From Rhizopus sp. PT2906 (Eukaryota > Mucoromycota > Mucoromycetes > Mucorales > Rhizopodaceae), in the NCBI GenBank assembly GCA_025529335.1, contig JAMYHX010000092.1, positions 1-64,000 on the forward strand: a stretch of 64,000 nucleotides of DNA, read 5' to 3'. The translations under genes were made by a program, and so were the position numbers. The notes beneath the pieces are model-generated. The model did no database searches. It saw only the letters and a program-made list of their open reading frames with translations, and was not told the DNA's origin. Positions 35,062-46,639 of the stretch are shown here, piece by piece (the first letter of the stretch is position 1; each line of letters opens with the position of its first letter).

Positions 35062-35937
35062 CTATGGCAATAAATGATGTTGATATGAATGAATTTGAAT
35101 ATGTTGTTGCTGTTCATCTGTATTTAAATTGATAATGTCTTGATGTAAATATTCTTGATGTAAGGTCGGCAACTGAACATCATGAATATGAGGTGATTGA
35201 GCATCTGAAGAAGAAGGAGGAGAAGAGGAATCCAACAAGCCCTCTTTATATGATTTCATAGCTTCTTCATGTTCTTCCATTTCCTTTTTGAACGTATCGT
35301 AATAATACTAGGATGGATATTAGTATCGGCACTTAATGTATTAAAGGGTACCTTTTTTTCTTCTTTAGTTAAAGCTTTCCATTTTAGAGCCAGTAGTCTT
35401 GTTATATCACCAATACTTTCTTCAGGATTTTCAACTTTCATTTTATCACGTTCCATACGACAAAATAAGAAAAAGACATTACCAGGGCCTTTAGGAGCAT
35501 TTGGATCTTTCTTTTTCTTTGGCTTTATGAGTTTATCAGAACGATGCTATCGTCATGGTAAGAACAACTGTGTTTCTATTGTTACTAGTTACCTTTTCAT
35601 GTACATATTCATGATGACCATTATGCATTGTTTCTGAGCCAGAATCAGAATAGTCATTGTTTAGTCTATCTACTTTTTCTAATAGTAAACTATAGAACAT
35701 GATAAACATGCTTATCATCAACAAACATTATTCGTTTTACCTCTTTTCAAGTCTTAGCCTCTTTATTTGTCTATTAGCCTTGGATAGTTTGTATTCAAGT
35801 AACTCATTTTCCTATAAACAAGAGTAAATAATCAATAGACATAAAATAAGAAAGATTACTTCTTCTATAGCTCTACAACGTTTCTTGAGTTCATCATATT
35901 TGAATTTATTTTTAAGGTCTAAAGAAGTAGGACTCAT
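35062..35937 (-). CDS. HMG-box protein with N-terminal coiled coil (NHP10-like)
   Basis: Minus-strand start MSPTSLDLKNKFKYDELKKR at 35937. The first three exons form a leucine-spaced coiled coil (ENELLEYKLSKANRQIKRLR, LLLEKVDRLNND). After a linker comes KPKKKKDPNAPKGPGNVFFL, then a single HMG box (FCRMERDKMKVENPEESIGD, LALKWKALTKEEKK, YYYDTFKKEMEEHEEAMKSY). An intron (about 35311-35353) lies between EEKK and YYYD. The C-terminus is Ser, His and Gln-rich. HMG boxes bend DNA. A coiled coil in front of one box is seen in Nhp10 of the INO80 remodeller and in related fungal Hmo1-type proteins, so chromatin work is likely but the exact complex is inference. The stop is TAG at 35062-35064. Confidence 0.82.
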
Positions 35938-36000
35938 GTTTAGAAAGAAAAAAGTTTTGAAAAAGAAGAGAAAAAATTTTTTCAAAAAGAGATAGGTTAT

Positions 36001-36040
36001 GTGTGTATAATGTGTGCGTGTGTGTGTGTGTGTGTGTGCG
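36001..36040. repeat. (TG)n microsatellite upstream of the HMG-box gene
   Basis: A GT/TG run with a few interruptions lies about 65-105 bp upstream of the HMG-box start codon. A simple repeat with possible length polymorphism. Confidence 0.85.
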
Positions 36041-36167
36041 AAGAGGGAAGTCTGTTAATAATATATTTCACCTTCAGTCATTGAATAATTCATATAATTC
36101 GTTGAAGAAGCAGTCAAACAATAAAAACAGCTTCTACTCAAACGTTTTTTATTAGAAATAAAACAGT

Positions 36168-36838
36168 TTAATCCTTCTTTTCTTCTTGCACTTCCTTTTG
36201 TTCATCTTCTTCAAATTCGTCATCGCTGTCATCTCCTTCAGGCTATTTTATAAAGAAAACAAGAGATGATCAATAATTATATACTCTTACTTGTTTATGT
36301 GTCTTACCAAATCATCCATATTTGGTAATCCTCCACTAGAACCAGCCTGAGCCATTAAACTTTGAAAGTCTAATCCACCCATTGGGTCACCCATATCCTC
36401 TTCTTCGTCATCCTCATCTTTCCAGCGTTGGAAATCTGTTTGAACAAAGCGAAGACGATCCTTTGAGATCTTATTCCAATATCCTTCCTCTTTCTTGTAG
36501 ATAACCAAAAATAAGTTGCGTGGAGTCAGATGTTGCTTTGCATCCTATAATATCCTCCAACCTAAATATTTTGACATCTTACAACTAGAGTGCACTTACC
36601 TCAACCTTGACAGGCTTTAAAAATTCAATATCAAATGCATACTCCTTTTGTTCTACACCACCTTTGGCTTTGAATGACAACTTGGTTTCTGTCAAATCAA
36701 CTTTTTGGTCCTATCTTTACTTTTTAGTTTCAGGAATCAAAAACGACATGGTTAACTTACTTTAATGTCGGAGAGATCAACAGTCAAGTAGAGCAAGTCA
36801 TTTCTTTCAGCCCAAAGCACAGTAGGATGAAGAGACAT
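36168..36838 (-). CDS. SBA1: Hsp90 co-chaperone p23 (SBA1/WOS2)
   Basis: Minus-strand start MSLHPTVLWAERNDLLYLTV at 36838. Exons joined by short introns give the CS domain (DLSDIK, DQKVDLTETKLSFKAKG, EYAFDIEFLKPVKVE) and the p23 signature HLTPRNLFLVIYKKE, EGYWNKISKDRLRF and VQTDFQRWKDEDDEEE. The C-terminus is the expected acidic, Gly/Met-rich tail (MGGLDFQSLMAQAGSSGG ... EGDDSDDEFEEDEQ), ending at TAA 36168. p23 stabilises the ATP-bound Hsp90 dimer and slows its ATPase, and the tail has chaperone activity of its own. Length (about 190 residues) is normal. Confidence 0.95.
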
Positions 36839-37907
36839 TTTTTAAATTTGTTCACAAACAAGAAGAAAAAAGAAAAAGTTTCGACGCGTTTCCACAGGGA
36901 ATAAAAAAAGTAAGCCTTTCGGTGTTTTAATTTAAGGTCTCTGACAGTGATTTTACAATATGATTTGCTTCTTTGGTGGCTCTCCCTTGATTGAGAGTCG
37001 TTTTGCAGTTATTATATGAAAAGCTTGGCACATTTCAAAAAAGATAACTAAAACTTGAGCTTTTTTTTTGTTCTATTGATGGCGGAATTAAACATATCTC
37101 TAGCATTTCTTAGTAAATGATTCATATGAAAATGTATATATATATATGGGAATAATAATGAGGGCATCCTAGTTGGAGAAGGGCGATCCTTTTGCCATTA
37201 AGCAGCTAGCCATACTAATATGCTTGACCTAGCTAAGGAAATTATGTCAAGACGTCACTTTATTTTTCAAACATCTGATGCAACTGTATGAGTTTTGCTT
37301 AATAAGACATGGTTGTTAATCTTTTGCTTTCTTGAGTAGATCACATCAACGAGATCTGCCATGCCAGTCAATTGTAAAAGTCTCTGCTGTATGATACTTG
37401 GAATTCAGTTGGTAGAAGTGGCAGATCTGTTTTAATGTATATATACAGACTAGTTGGGCACAGATGGCTATCTCATTTTTCATCCGCAACATTAAACCTC
37501 TCGTAAAGTATCAACACACGCAACAAGTCTTTATAAGCCAAGCTTATATTATTGCTTAACCTCACAGTAACAAAGATTAACTTATCATTGAATAATAGTT
37601 CATTTCCCTCTCTTTTTTAAACTTAACTGTTTTTTATTTCTATTTGTATGAAGTTTGATTTATCAATCAAATACCCACATTATTGATATGGAACACTCAT
37701 AACGACAGAAAATAAGACATGACTATATTTGATATGGTTTCATTCATAGCGCTGCATGATAGCTAACAAGCCACCGCACCAAACTTGTTGCGGGTTGAAA
37801 AGAAGTCACATCCGCTCCAGCCTACTGAGTCTTTGGTCCTCGCTGCGTGGAGCACATAACAGAGAGCCATATAGGCAACCTAATGATCCTTCTTTTTAAT
37901 CGATAAT
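36839..37907. other. Intergenic: p23 and eS1 divergent upstream region
   Basis: About 1.07 kb separates two divergent highly expressed genes. No gene is seen. A GC-richer segment lies at about 37770-37880, just upstream of the eS1 start codon, and probably belongs to the ribosomal protein promoter. Confidence 0.5.
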
Positions 37908-39149
37908 ATGGGTATGTCATAAACATCCATACATCCATCCATCCATTTACTAAACCATATCATCTTTTATTATAGCTGTCGGCAAGAATAAGTAAATACT
38001 ATACAAACATCCAATTGATTGATCATGAATTGACATTTTTTTTTTGTAAAGGCGTCTTTCTAAGGGAAAGAAAGGTTTGAAGAAGAAGGTGTAAGTAATC
38101 AACATGCACACACACACACAAGAAAGAGAGAGATATGATTGAAGAGAAAGTGGGGAAAGGGAGAACGACAAAGAGATACAGAATGCAACCGAGAAATTGG
38201 ATTGTAGAATCTTACACTATGCGAGAGAAAATGAAGAGAGAGAGAAAGGAAGTAAACACATGCTCATTATTGAACTCAATTGACATGTATACAACAACAT
38301 TGTCACAACAACTTTACACTTTTACAGATTAACCGACACGACATTTTCTCTTCAATTATCTCTCTTTCTTTCATTTGTTATGACAACCATACTCATTCAT
38401 AATTTAGTGTTGATCCCTTCACCCGTAAGGACTGGTATGACATCAAGGCTCCTTCCATGTTCGAAGTTCGTCAAGTCGGTAAGACCTTGGTCAACCGTAC
38501 TCAAGGTCTCCGTAACGCCAACGACTCCTTGAACGGTCGTGTTGTGGAAGTCTCTCTCGGTGACTTGTCCAAGGACGAAGGCCGTGCCTTCCGTAAGATC
38601 AAGCTCAAGGTTGATGAAATCCAAGGCAAGAACTGTCTTACCAACTTTTACGGTATGGACATGACCACCGATAAGCTTCGTTCTATGGTCAAGAAGTGGC
38701 AATCTCTTATTGAAGCCTTTGTTGATATCAAGACCACTGATGGTTATTTGGTTCGTCTCTTTGCCATCTCCTTCACTGCTCGTCGTCGCAACCAAATCAA
38801 AAAGACCACTTATGCCCAATCTTCTCAAATCCGTCAAATCCGCAAGAAGATGTTTGAAATCATGACTGAGGAAGCCACTGCTTGCGACCTCAAGGAATTG
38901 GTTGCCAAGGTCACTAGCTCTGCCTCCAACTTTTCTCAAGACGCTATTGCCGTCCGCATTGAAAAGGCTTGTCAAGGTATCTACCCTCTCCAAAACACCT
39001 ACATCCGCAAGGTCAAGATCCTCAAGGCTCCCAAGTTCGATGTCTCTGCTCTCTTGGCCCTCCACGGTGGTGCTGCCGCTGCCGCTGATGATACTGGTGC
39101 TAAGGCTGCCAAGGAATTCGTCGAACCCCCTATCCTTGCCTCTGTCTAA
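37908..39149 (+). CDS. RPS3A: Ribosomal protein eS1 (RPS3a / yeast RPS1)
   Basis: Four exons: 37908-37911, 37976-37991, 38052-38090 and 38408-39149. Joined they read [20 protein letters not shown] then VDPFTRKDWYDIKAPSMF, the canonical eS1 N-terminus, and continue with LVNRTQGLRNANDSLNGRV, KIKLKVDEIQGKNCLTNFYG, VDIKTTDGYLVRLF and TYAQSSQIRQIRKKM to TAA at 39149. The product of about 266 residues is full length. eS1 sits at the 40S head/platform near the mRNA exit site. Exons 1 and 2 are tiny (4 and 16 nt), typical for fungal ribosomal protein genes, and the third intron is unusually long (317 nt). Codon use is strongly biased (CGT, AAG, GTC, TCT), as in TEF3 and CIT1. A long antisense ORF over exon 4 is a by-product of this bias. 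Confidence 0.96.
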
Positions 39150-39374
39150 GGAGTCTGTTTTTTGTTTTTCACAAAAAGTAGTAATAAAATCATAACCATC
39201 GCTTGTCATAGCCTCTTTATTCAGACTTTTTATTTAAAAAACATTAATGGGTATAATAAAGGGGTGTCTAAAACCAAGCAGAAGCTGATGCATAATGATG
39301 CCGTAAAGAGCGTATCTACCGAATGCTAACCATCTATAACTTTGTTAGATTCAATGCCATATATTTGTTCTTTG
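39150..39374. other. Convergent 3' flanks of eS1 and PGAP1
   Basis: Short intergenic gap with AATAAA-type sites; nothing else seen. Confidence 0.5.
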
Positions 39375-42261
39375 TTACCTAGGAGATATTGTTTTGGGAT
39401 GATTACCCAAGGTAACCAAGTAGATCAAGATAAAAACAGTTGGAAGTTGTTGCATGATTAACCATAGTGGCTGTGTCGGACGTGTCCAGCCTGCTAAAAT
39501 ATTCTTTATATAAACAACGATGCCTGGTATGTGATAGGGCAGCAGGGATGTCAAAAACATAAGCCATGATTGACGATATCGGTACGTGTTTTGAAGAGAA
39601 GGTAAATTCTGTATGATTAGTAGCTTAAGTAAGTGCGTCATAGTAAGATATGAATTGTTTCTACTTACAGAGCTTGTACGAGAGGTAGCTGTCATTATAA
39701 GCCAAATGATGTAGTATAGGGTGATTAGTACAGATATGGGTACAAGCCGCACAAGGGTGAGCACGATTGACGCGTGAATGAAAAAATGTCTCCAAGGTGA
39801 TGTCCGTGATGTTATATTTACAGGAATGATTCGGTACACGCATTGAATCAACTTGCTCAGTAAAGCCGTTAAAAAGGATATGAGAAGCCAGACGATAGAT
39901 GTTAGACCAACACTCAGCATAAATAGAAATACTGTCACTAGAATAAACATGGGCTCGTCATTTCCAAAGAACATGTCCTTGGTTATCGCACTGTATAAGG
40001 GTAGATAGCTTGTCATCATCAGCTGATGCGATCTTATAAAATACTGGCATGAACTCAAAAAGAGCAGTAGCGCCATAATGTGTATAAAATCTGACTTCAT
40101 ACAGCTCAGTAAGGCTGCTTTATAGGACACGAATTTCCCTATTTTAAGATATTAGTTCATGACGTTCCAATAGCTCATGTGGCACTTACGACTCCCGATA
40201 TGTACATAGGTAGAGCATTGGGTTATCAGCATAATCAACGTACAAACATACATGAAATTAAGCATCACTGATCCATATCGGAGTAAGCAACGGCCAAGAG
40301 TAGCATACCAATCAAAACGCATGACAAGCTCCAGTGCCTGATTATCCGTGTAATAGCTAAAGGCTAAACCTTCACCGGCACCCGTAGCTTGATGAAACGT
40401 GATCCTAACAGATTCGTTTTCCTTTATCTGTCTATAGTACTTGGGTTCTTGGCCATTGACTGTTTGCCGGACCATGAGTGGAATCAATCCTGCGCCAGGC
40501 TTGGATGATTTGAGATGCAGATCATAGGCGAACAAGGAACTGCGTAATTGAGGAAACACGTGCCTTGAAACGTATTTTTTAGCTATCAATAAAGGGTATT
40601 TTTGGCGCACCACAATATCTAGAATATAAAATAAGTTGGGGTTTAATAAAAAAGAATGCTATATACCCCAAGTGCTTGACCAATGTACAGTTGCTTCATC
40701 ATTATAAATAACAAAGAATGGAGCATTGTTATCTTGTAAGGTAATCTTGGTCTGTTCCAAAATACCGACATATTCAATTGGCTTTGAAGAAGACAGAGTG
40801 AAAGACCTGTAGGATCCAGTAGGCGTACTAGCAGAAGGAAGTATCGTTACCAACACATTGTTCAATGGCTGACATGACCAGTCATCCATGACTTTTTTAC
40901 AAGACACCAGTAACCATTGATGATCGCTTTCTTCAGGTGCATCTGTAAGTAGCTTTAAGTTTTCAGAGTATTTAATAACCGTAAGCCGTGGTTGATTCGT
41001 GTTTGTAAAAAAGAGATGACTATTGTTTCCTGTCATATCCATTACTTGAACATGCTGTGGCATTGAAAAGGCTGTATCCTATGATGAGATTATGTATACA
41101 CATATATGGTATTACACACTTACAATGATGGGTCATCAAGTTACTTGACTTTGTTTCCAGCAAATGCTGATTAAATACATCCATGCGACCATGAACAGAC
41201 ATAGCAGGATCATGTATATTTACTAATGTTGCTGCCAGTCGTTTGACTAATTGATTACACCACAGAATAGCCATATGGTCTGACTCTGTCCATACAAACG
41301 GTATGGATGTCGAAAAGACTGCGAATCCATGCGACTCAGGTACAATGCTGTGAACACCTGTGCTATCTGAGTGAACAATGTTATCTAACGATCCACCTGC
41401 GATAGAGACCAATGTCACGTTCCTGAGCTTTCCCTCCTTTGTAAACTGGCTTGGCCCCCAAAACCGAGATAAATCTTGATATAATCTGTAAAGAACTGGA
41501 TCCAGCAGAACAGGCGCACTAGTATGTGGCGTCGCTAATGTCAAGATAGTACGGACACTATTGGGAACATAATTTGGCAACATCATCAAGGTCCTAGCAA
41601 CAATGCCACCCATTGAATGCCCGACAATGATCACCGAATCCACTCGACCATGGTATAGATTAAGTATTGTTTGAATAGCAGTATTGACATAATTCGCTTG
41701 ATCCAAGACATGTTGACCAGAAAATGCAGTTAATTCTTCATTTAGATCGACTACTCATAGGAACCGAGTGTTAACAACAAACTGTCAACGTAAATAACAA
41801 AGACCCCCTTACGCGTAAACCAATCCAAATCCTGCACATTCTTTTGCACATGAGAGTATTTTGAACTTTCTGATGCCAGTGACCTTACTTGCTTATAACT
41901 TCCTGCTTGCCCAGGTATGAATAAAACAGGTGCGCCTACTAGCTTTTGTTACTTTAGAAAAGAATAAAGACAGCCGTTATGGACATTTGCTTACTTGCTC
42001 GGAATCGACAAAGCCTTCTCGGTAAAGGTAAAGCGTATACTTTTTGGAGAAGGTTGTCTTTGGTTGATGTTCAACTCGAATGTAGGTTGGGTAAATGTAA
42101 GTCATGTCACAACTGTGCATTGCTTTTCTTTGTGTCTGAGAGATTCTTAGCTTTTGTGATAATGAAGAGTCCAGCATGAGGACTAATGTAAGGAATGCGA
42201 ATCCTGTCCATATCCACAGTGTGATACTGTTCCAAAGTTGCTTTAGTGAAAAACTCAGCAT
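39375..42261 (-). CDS. BST1: GPI inositol-deacylase PGAP1/BST1
   Basis: Minus-strand start MLSFSLKQLWNSITLWIWTG at 42261 supplies an N-terminal membrane anchor, then CDMTYIYPTYI and the oxyanion/entry block PVLFIPGQAGSYKQVRSLAS. After an intron the lipase elbow GHSMGG (near 41,610) lies in VDSVIIVGHSMGGIVARTL, followed by LATPHTSAPVLLDP and TESDHMAILWCNQLV, which holds the presumed catalytic His. The C-terminal half has a lumenal beta-rich region and about seven hydrophobic helices, ending at TAA 39375. PGAP1/Bst1 removes the inositol acyl chain from GPI anchors in the ER, a step needed for efficient ER exit of GPI proteins. Exons are separated by at least seven short introns. The last exons are moderately diverged, but order and length (about 850 residues) agree with the family. 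Confidence 0.9.
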
Positions 42262-42520
42262 GAAAATAGAAAGGAAGACCCCTTCACATTGAGTGGTGAT
42301 AATTGCTTCAGCTATTAATATCTCCGCTTGTTATGTTCTTTTGAATATCCATTCAGAAATCTATCTTGAAAGTCTGATAATAGCAATCGACACCTATTCT
42401 TTAAGACTTTAAGCAATGCGCGAGTTTGTAATTCAATAGTTAGTATTTTTGATGTTTTAAGCATGGAATAAACAGTTTAGACGTTACAGATAAAGACTTT
42501 ATTCATAATGGAGGAATTTA

Positions 42521-43710
42521 TTAAAAGCGAGGTAACCAGCTGGCCGTATCAGTATATCTCTGCTCTACGGTTGTGACAAAGTAACTCTTGATTACTAGAA
42601 AGAAAAACGATACAAAGATAAGGAAACCTAACATGACTCTAATTGCCCGAACGTGAACAACAAAATGCGCAATAGCAGAAACCAGTAGCAATACAACCCA
42701 AATAGCGCTCAACACGCACAGGAATACGTTACCTCTGTTGACAAAAAGAAGGATGGCCAACATGGCAACAACAGGAAGACAAAGCAGCGTCATCCATAGC
42801 TTGCGGTTACGATAGAGAATGAAGTTTGCAATAATGGTCCTTGTTTTCGTAACTGCTTTTTCGTCAATGGTACAGTATTTTGCTAAATCTGTAACTGGTA
42901 TATCACAACGGTTTTGTATAATACATTGGTGCTAATAAAGTAAGGATGATTTGACAAAACAGTATCCAGTTTGTAAACATGACAATGACATCCAGAATAT
43001 GAACAGAATTAATGTCAACCATTCGTATGCAGAAATCGGCTGTTGTTGAAATGACTTGCACTCCAGCAATAATACAACTAATAACCGACTTTATGCTATA
43101 TCGATCATCATATTCAGGATTACTAATGTTGGCTTTTATTTCCATTGGTCTACGTAGTGCGTAACTGTCGAGCCTTTTCACGCTTTCCTTTCCTTTCAAC
43201 GCAGAAGGTAGCCATGTTGAGGTGATATATTCAGAAGGCTCCTTTTCATCAGTTACATGCGTATAACTAGCGGTCATTCTCAGCATTCTAGCCTGCTTAA
43301 AGGGAAACTTTAGACAGTAAAAAAATAAAAAGAACCTAATCGCTCCAGCAGTACCATTAATGGTTGAATACGCGTCTACAAAAAAACGCATAAAGGTTTT
43401 TATATATGTCGATGCTGTTGGTGCCATTACTACTTCTGTTATTTGTGCTTTGTTGAAAGAGCCGTCCAAACAGCCAGCAAGGGACTCTGGAAATTCCTCA
43501 CCTGCCAACAGCTTCTCTTTGTCAACACTGTATCCTCCGTTTCCATCTTTTTCCAGGCCAGAACCAAGGCTCCGCTTTTCAGAGCGATCGAACTGCATCC
43601 TCTCTTTCGTCTTGCTCAAATATAAGCGCGCCGTATACTCCAAGTGTTGCAATACCAAAAAGATTTGCTGCTATTGATGTTAAAAGATTTGTTACCTCTC
43701 TCTCTGCCAT
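42521..43710 (-). CDS. Multi-spanning membrane protein, unknown; junctions unresolved
   Basis: Three blocks are involved. The first, from ATG 43710, reads MAEREVTNLLTSIAANLFGI and is hydrophobic. The second (about 43612-42903) contains SEKRSLGSGLEKDG, several hydrophobic helices and KSVISCIIAGVQVISTTADF. The third (about 42,890-42,521) reads CDIPVTDLAKYCTIDEKAVT, NFILYRNRKLWMTLL and three more helices, ending SWLPRF and TAA. A GTATAC ... GCAG intron of 46 nt could join blocks one and two. Blocks two and three are in different frames, with a TGA after YYTKPL and no normal intron that I can place, so either an unusual junction or a frameshift separates them. No domain is recognised. It could be one functional gene, a decaying gene, or two genes. 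Confidence 0.5.
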
Positions 43711-46119
43711 GCTTTTTATAGCTTTTCAATGGCTATTGATGTGCGCCTTTATATATGTGAAAACTTAATTTGTGAAACTATGCTTAAAATATAAAACTAC
43801 ATATCAGCTTCAGTTAACGAGAAGCTCTGTAAGTGTTTCGATAATCTTACTCTATATGCCTGCCTGAAGGATTGTTCTCTGGATAATAGGAAGAGCAGAG
43901 TGTCGCAAATATCAAACAATATGCTACTTGTGTTAGTGTAATGTTACTCATGGCTTTGCAAACAGGCTGTCATGTGACATGATATTCCAAACGCGTGTGG
44001 AGGAAATCTTTAACAAGATAAAACAAGAGTATAGGCACTGCTATGGACATAAATGATAACAGTATCTTTTTCACAAGTAAGGCTATGATTATTAATACAT
44101 TTTCTCATTTATTCGCAATCAGTACAACCTAATTACATGTACAAAGATCCGCTTTTTGAAATTGCAAAGATGCATGTTATTACTTTCTGAATGCACATGT
44201 TAAAGTTGATTATATAGACTAAAGAGCTATTTTATAGTAAGAGGATTTAGTTTAATAGCATAGCGCTTTGAGAGTTAAATTAGATGATGATTTTTTTGCT
44301 GCTGCCCATGCCAAGTTACTTGACAAAAAATTCTTCCCTTTTCTCTTCAGGAGGCTTTTAACAGTGCACAATTTATGCACAAGGCTCATATCACTTTATC
44401 TCACTCATAAAGGCTGATAGAAAATGACGTATATATAAAAAAGCCCCGCATCTTGCGGTCATTAAATCACACAGCAGAGTTGAAATGACCATCAACCCAT
44501 TCTAAACTCCTTCCTCTACAGTATGTCTGCTTGAATATGGCTGATGTATCATTGAGACCAGTACAGAGCAAAAAGTATAGTAAAACAAGGTACATCATAA
44601 CTTGCTATACTCTGCTTATCGGTTGTAGATAAATATTGACGAAGCAAGCTAAAAGGTAGAGTTACTTGAACATCAGCTAGTCCGGTCATTTAAAAATATC
44701 ATGCTCAAGTATGGCTTGTCATATATCAAAATAAAGATAAAAATTCTAAATCAGCTTTAAATCATGAAGCGCGTCGAGTGAAAGCTGCAGTAAGCATACT
44801 ATTGGTGTTATCAAAAGAAAAAGGGGACTTAATTTTCTTCAAGGGGAAAGGAACACTAAAAAGGTGACACGACACGCTTGATGTAAGGGTAGAGAGCAAG
44901 CACTTAAAATATACACTAAGAAATGCGTGAGTTTAATACAAAGGTTATTCGTTTCTTGTTGGCTTAAGCTGAGAAGAAGACAAGCAATTAACAAATCTTC
45001 CTAAGCTTATCTTGTGTAAAATAGCTAAAAAAAAACCTCATGCGAACTTTAGTTGTATGACTATATAGATTGTGAACCTTTTTTTTTTCCGTTGTTGCCT
45101 ATTTTTGCCACGAGAAATTATATATAAAAAATACAATAAAGAAGGAAGCAAGGGTAGTAAAAAAGAAACCGTGTAATTTAAAGTTGCCTTCTTGTGTAAC
45201 TTTGGGCACATGAGTCGTCAGAAATGCTTAAAAAACTGATGCTAATAGTGTGAATAGCACAGAAAGAGCATTTGTATGCGTAATAAAGTATAGCAAAATG
45301 ACATGATTTAGTTGAGGCACGCTTTAATATCAACTGAAGACTCTTGTTTGTTCGTTAAGATATAATTGGTAAATTGCTCCTTGGCAAGTTGAAGCAAATT
45401 ATGGGGCGTTTTTTCTTGTAACTGAAATTTGTAACAAGAGATATACTTTGTGCTATAGCTGATTTGCAAAATTTAGGATTTATTTATTTGCTTTTGTGTG
45501 TATGCATACCATATGGCCAAATCATATAACCCCTTTATCAAATTACACACCATTTTGTGCTTTGGAAAAGGGGTATTAAAGGTTGTTAAGGTTCAAAAAA
45601 AGCAATTAGGGGCTACTATTTAAGAAGAACCTTTACACAAGAAGCATTTCTAAAGCGAATCTGTTTAGAAGCACTTGCTACAGTCAATTTATTACAGTCA
45701 CGTAAGCATGAGCCAAATAAGAAGAAAATAACACTTGCATCAAGAATTAAAAGACAAGATTGCATTCAGGATTGGTTGAAATAGATATTAAGCTTCTCAA
45801 AGCTGTTATTTTAAGCGGTATTCAATAATTTTCGCATAAGCTATGATGGCCGCGTGGTTAATAGAATGAAGAACTACAAAAACTACCTCCAAAAGCATGC
45901 TTTATCGTTTACTTTTTTTCATTATAAAAAAGCACATGCCACCAATGTCATTTACCCTTCATATTAGCCCTTATAAGCCTGTACCTGACAAAATAATAGC
46001 TCCAATCGATCAAATGGAACATGTTTTGAGCATTTTCCTGAAACATATGCAGTAAAAACTCATACCGCGCGAGAGCAAATTGACTCAGAAGCAGTTAGCT
46101 TGAATGCCGGAGGAATCCA
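43711..46119. other. Gene-free AT-rich region, start of the repeat graveyard
   Basis: No exon, RNA gene or recognisable transposon is visible in about 2.4 kb. An 8-bp inverted repeat (ACCCCTTT / AAAGGGGT, about 45528-45573) and CCGCATCTTGCGG at about 44446-44458 are the only local structures I noticed. Confidence 0.5.
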
Positions 46120-46150
46120 TTTTTTTTTAAAAAAAAAAAAAAAAAAAAAA
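46120..46150. repeat. T9-A22 homopolymer junction
   Basis: Nine T followed directly by 22 A, immediately upstream of a coding remnant on the same strand. Such A-runs can be slippage products or old insertion scars. Confidence 0.9.
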
Positions 46151-46171
46151 GTATCGTATCTTTCATGCAAG

Positions 46172-46487
46172 CATCCACGTAAAGGAAAATCAAGGGTTAT
46201 TCAATCTATTCAGAAAGCCTCTAAGAAAATTAATTGGCAAGTAATCATGAAAAAACGATGATGAAAGTGAAGAAGCTGTTATCGATGAAGTAGTTACAAA
46301 TCCGGGCAACCCGGCAATCGAGCTATCAAATACGTTGATTGCCTATCGCTCATATTCGGATAATCCTCGCTTGCTGAATGATAAGAAGCTTTCTCATGTA
46401 AGAGATGGAGCTTCAGTTATTCAAAATGTCATTACTCGAAACAATAACACTAAATCAGCGATACATGAGTCAAAGACGATAAATTAA
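46172..46487 (+). pseudogene. Frameshifted coding remnant of an unrecognised protein
   Basis: Two overlapping frames look coding. The first reads HPRKGKSRVIQSIQKASKKI then NWQVIMKK and stops at TGA; the second continues DDESEEAVIDEVVTNPGNPA, IELSNTLIAYRSYSDNPRLL and stops at TAA 46485-46487. The composition and continuity across the shift suggest an old exon broken by one frameshift. I do not recognise the family. No ATG or promoter is evident, and it lies among other decayed repeats. Confidence 0.4.
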
Positions 46488-46639
46488 TTCTTTTGTACTT
46501 TTTTAATAAACGTGACAGCAAATACTTTTTATTAACTTTAAAATAATATTAACTCGCTTCACCTACAGTTTTTCAACGAAATGTTTTTTATAAAGCAATC
46601 TCCAATTGCTGTGGAAGCAGCAAGCCATACTGGCCGTCT

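Noticed and set aside
38397..39209. 270-codon open frame antisense to eS1
   Set aside because: It overlaps exon 4 of eS1 exactly and arises from that gene's codon bias (few TTA/CTA/TCA codons). No domain is present.
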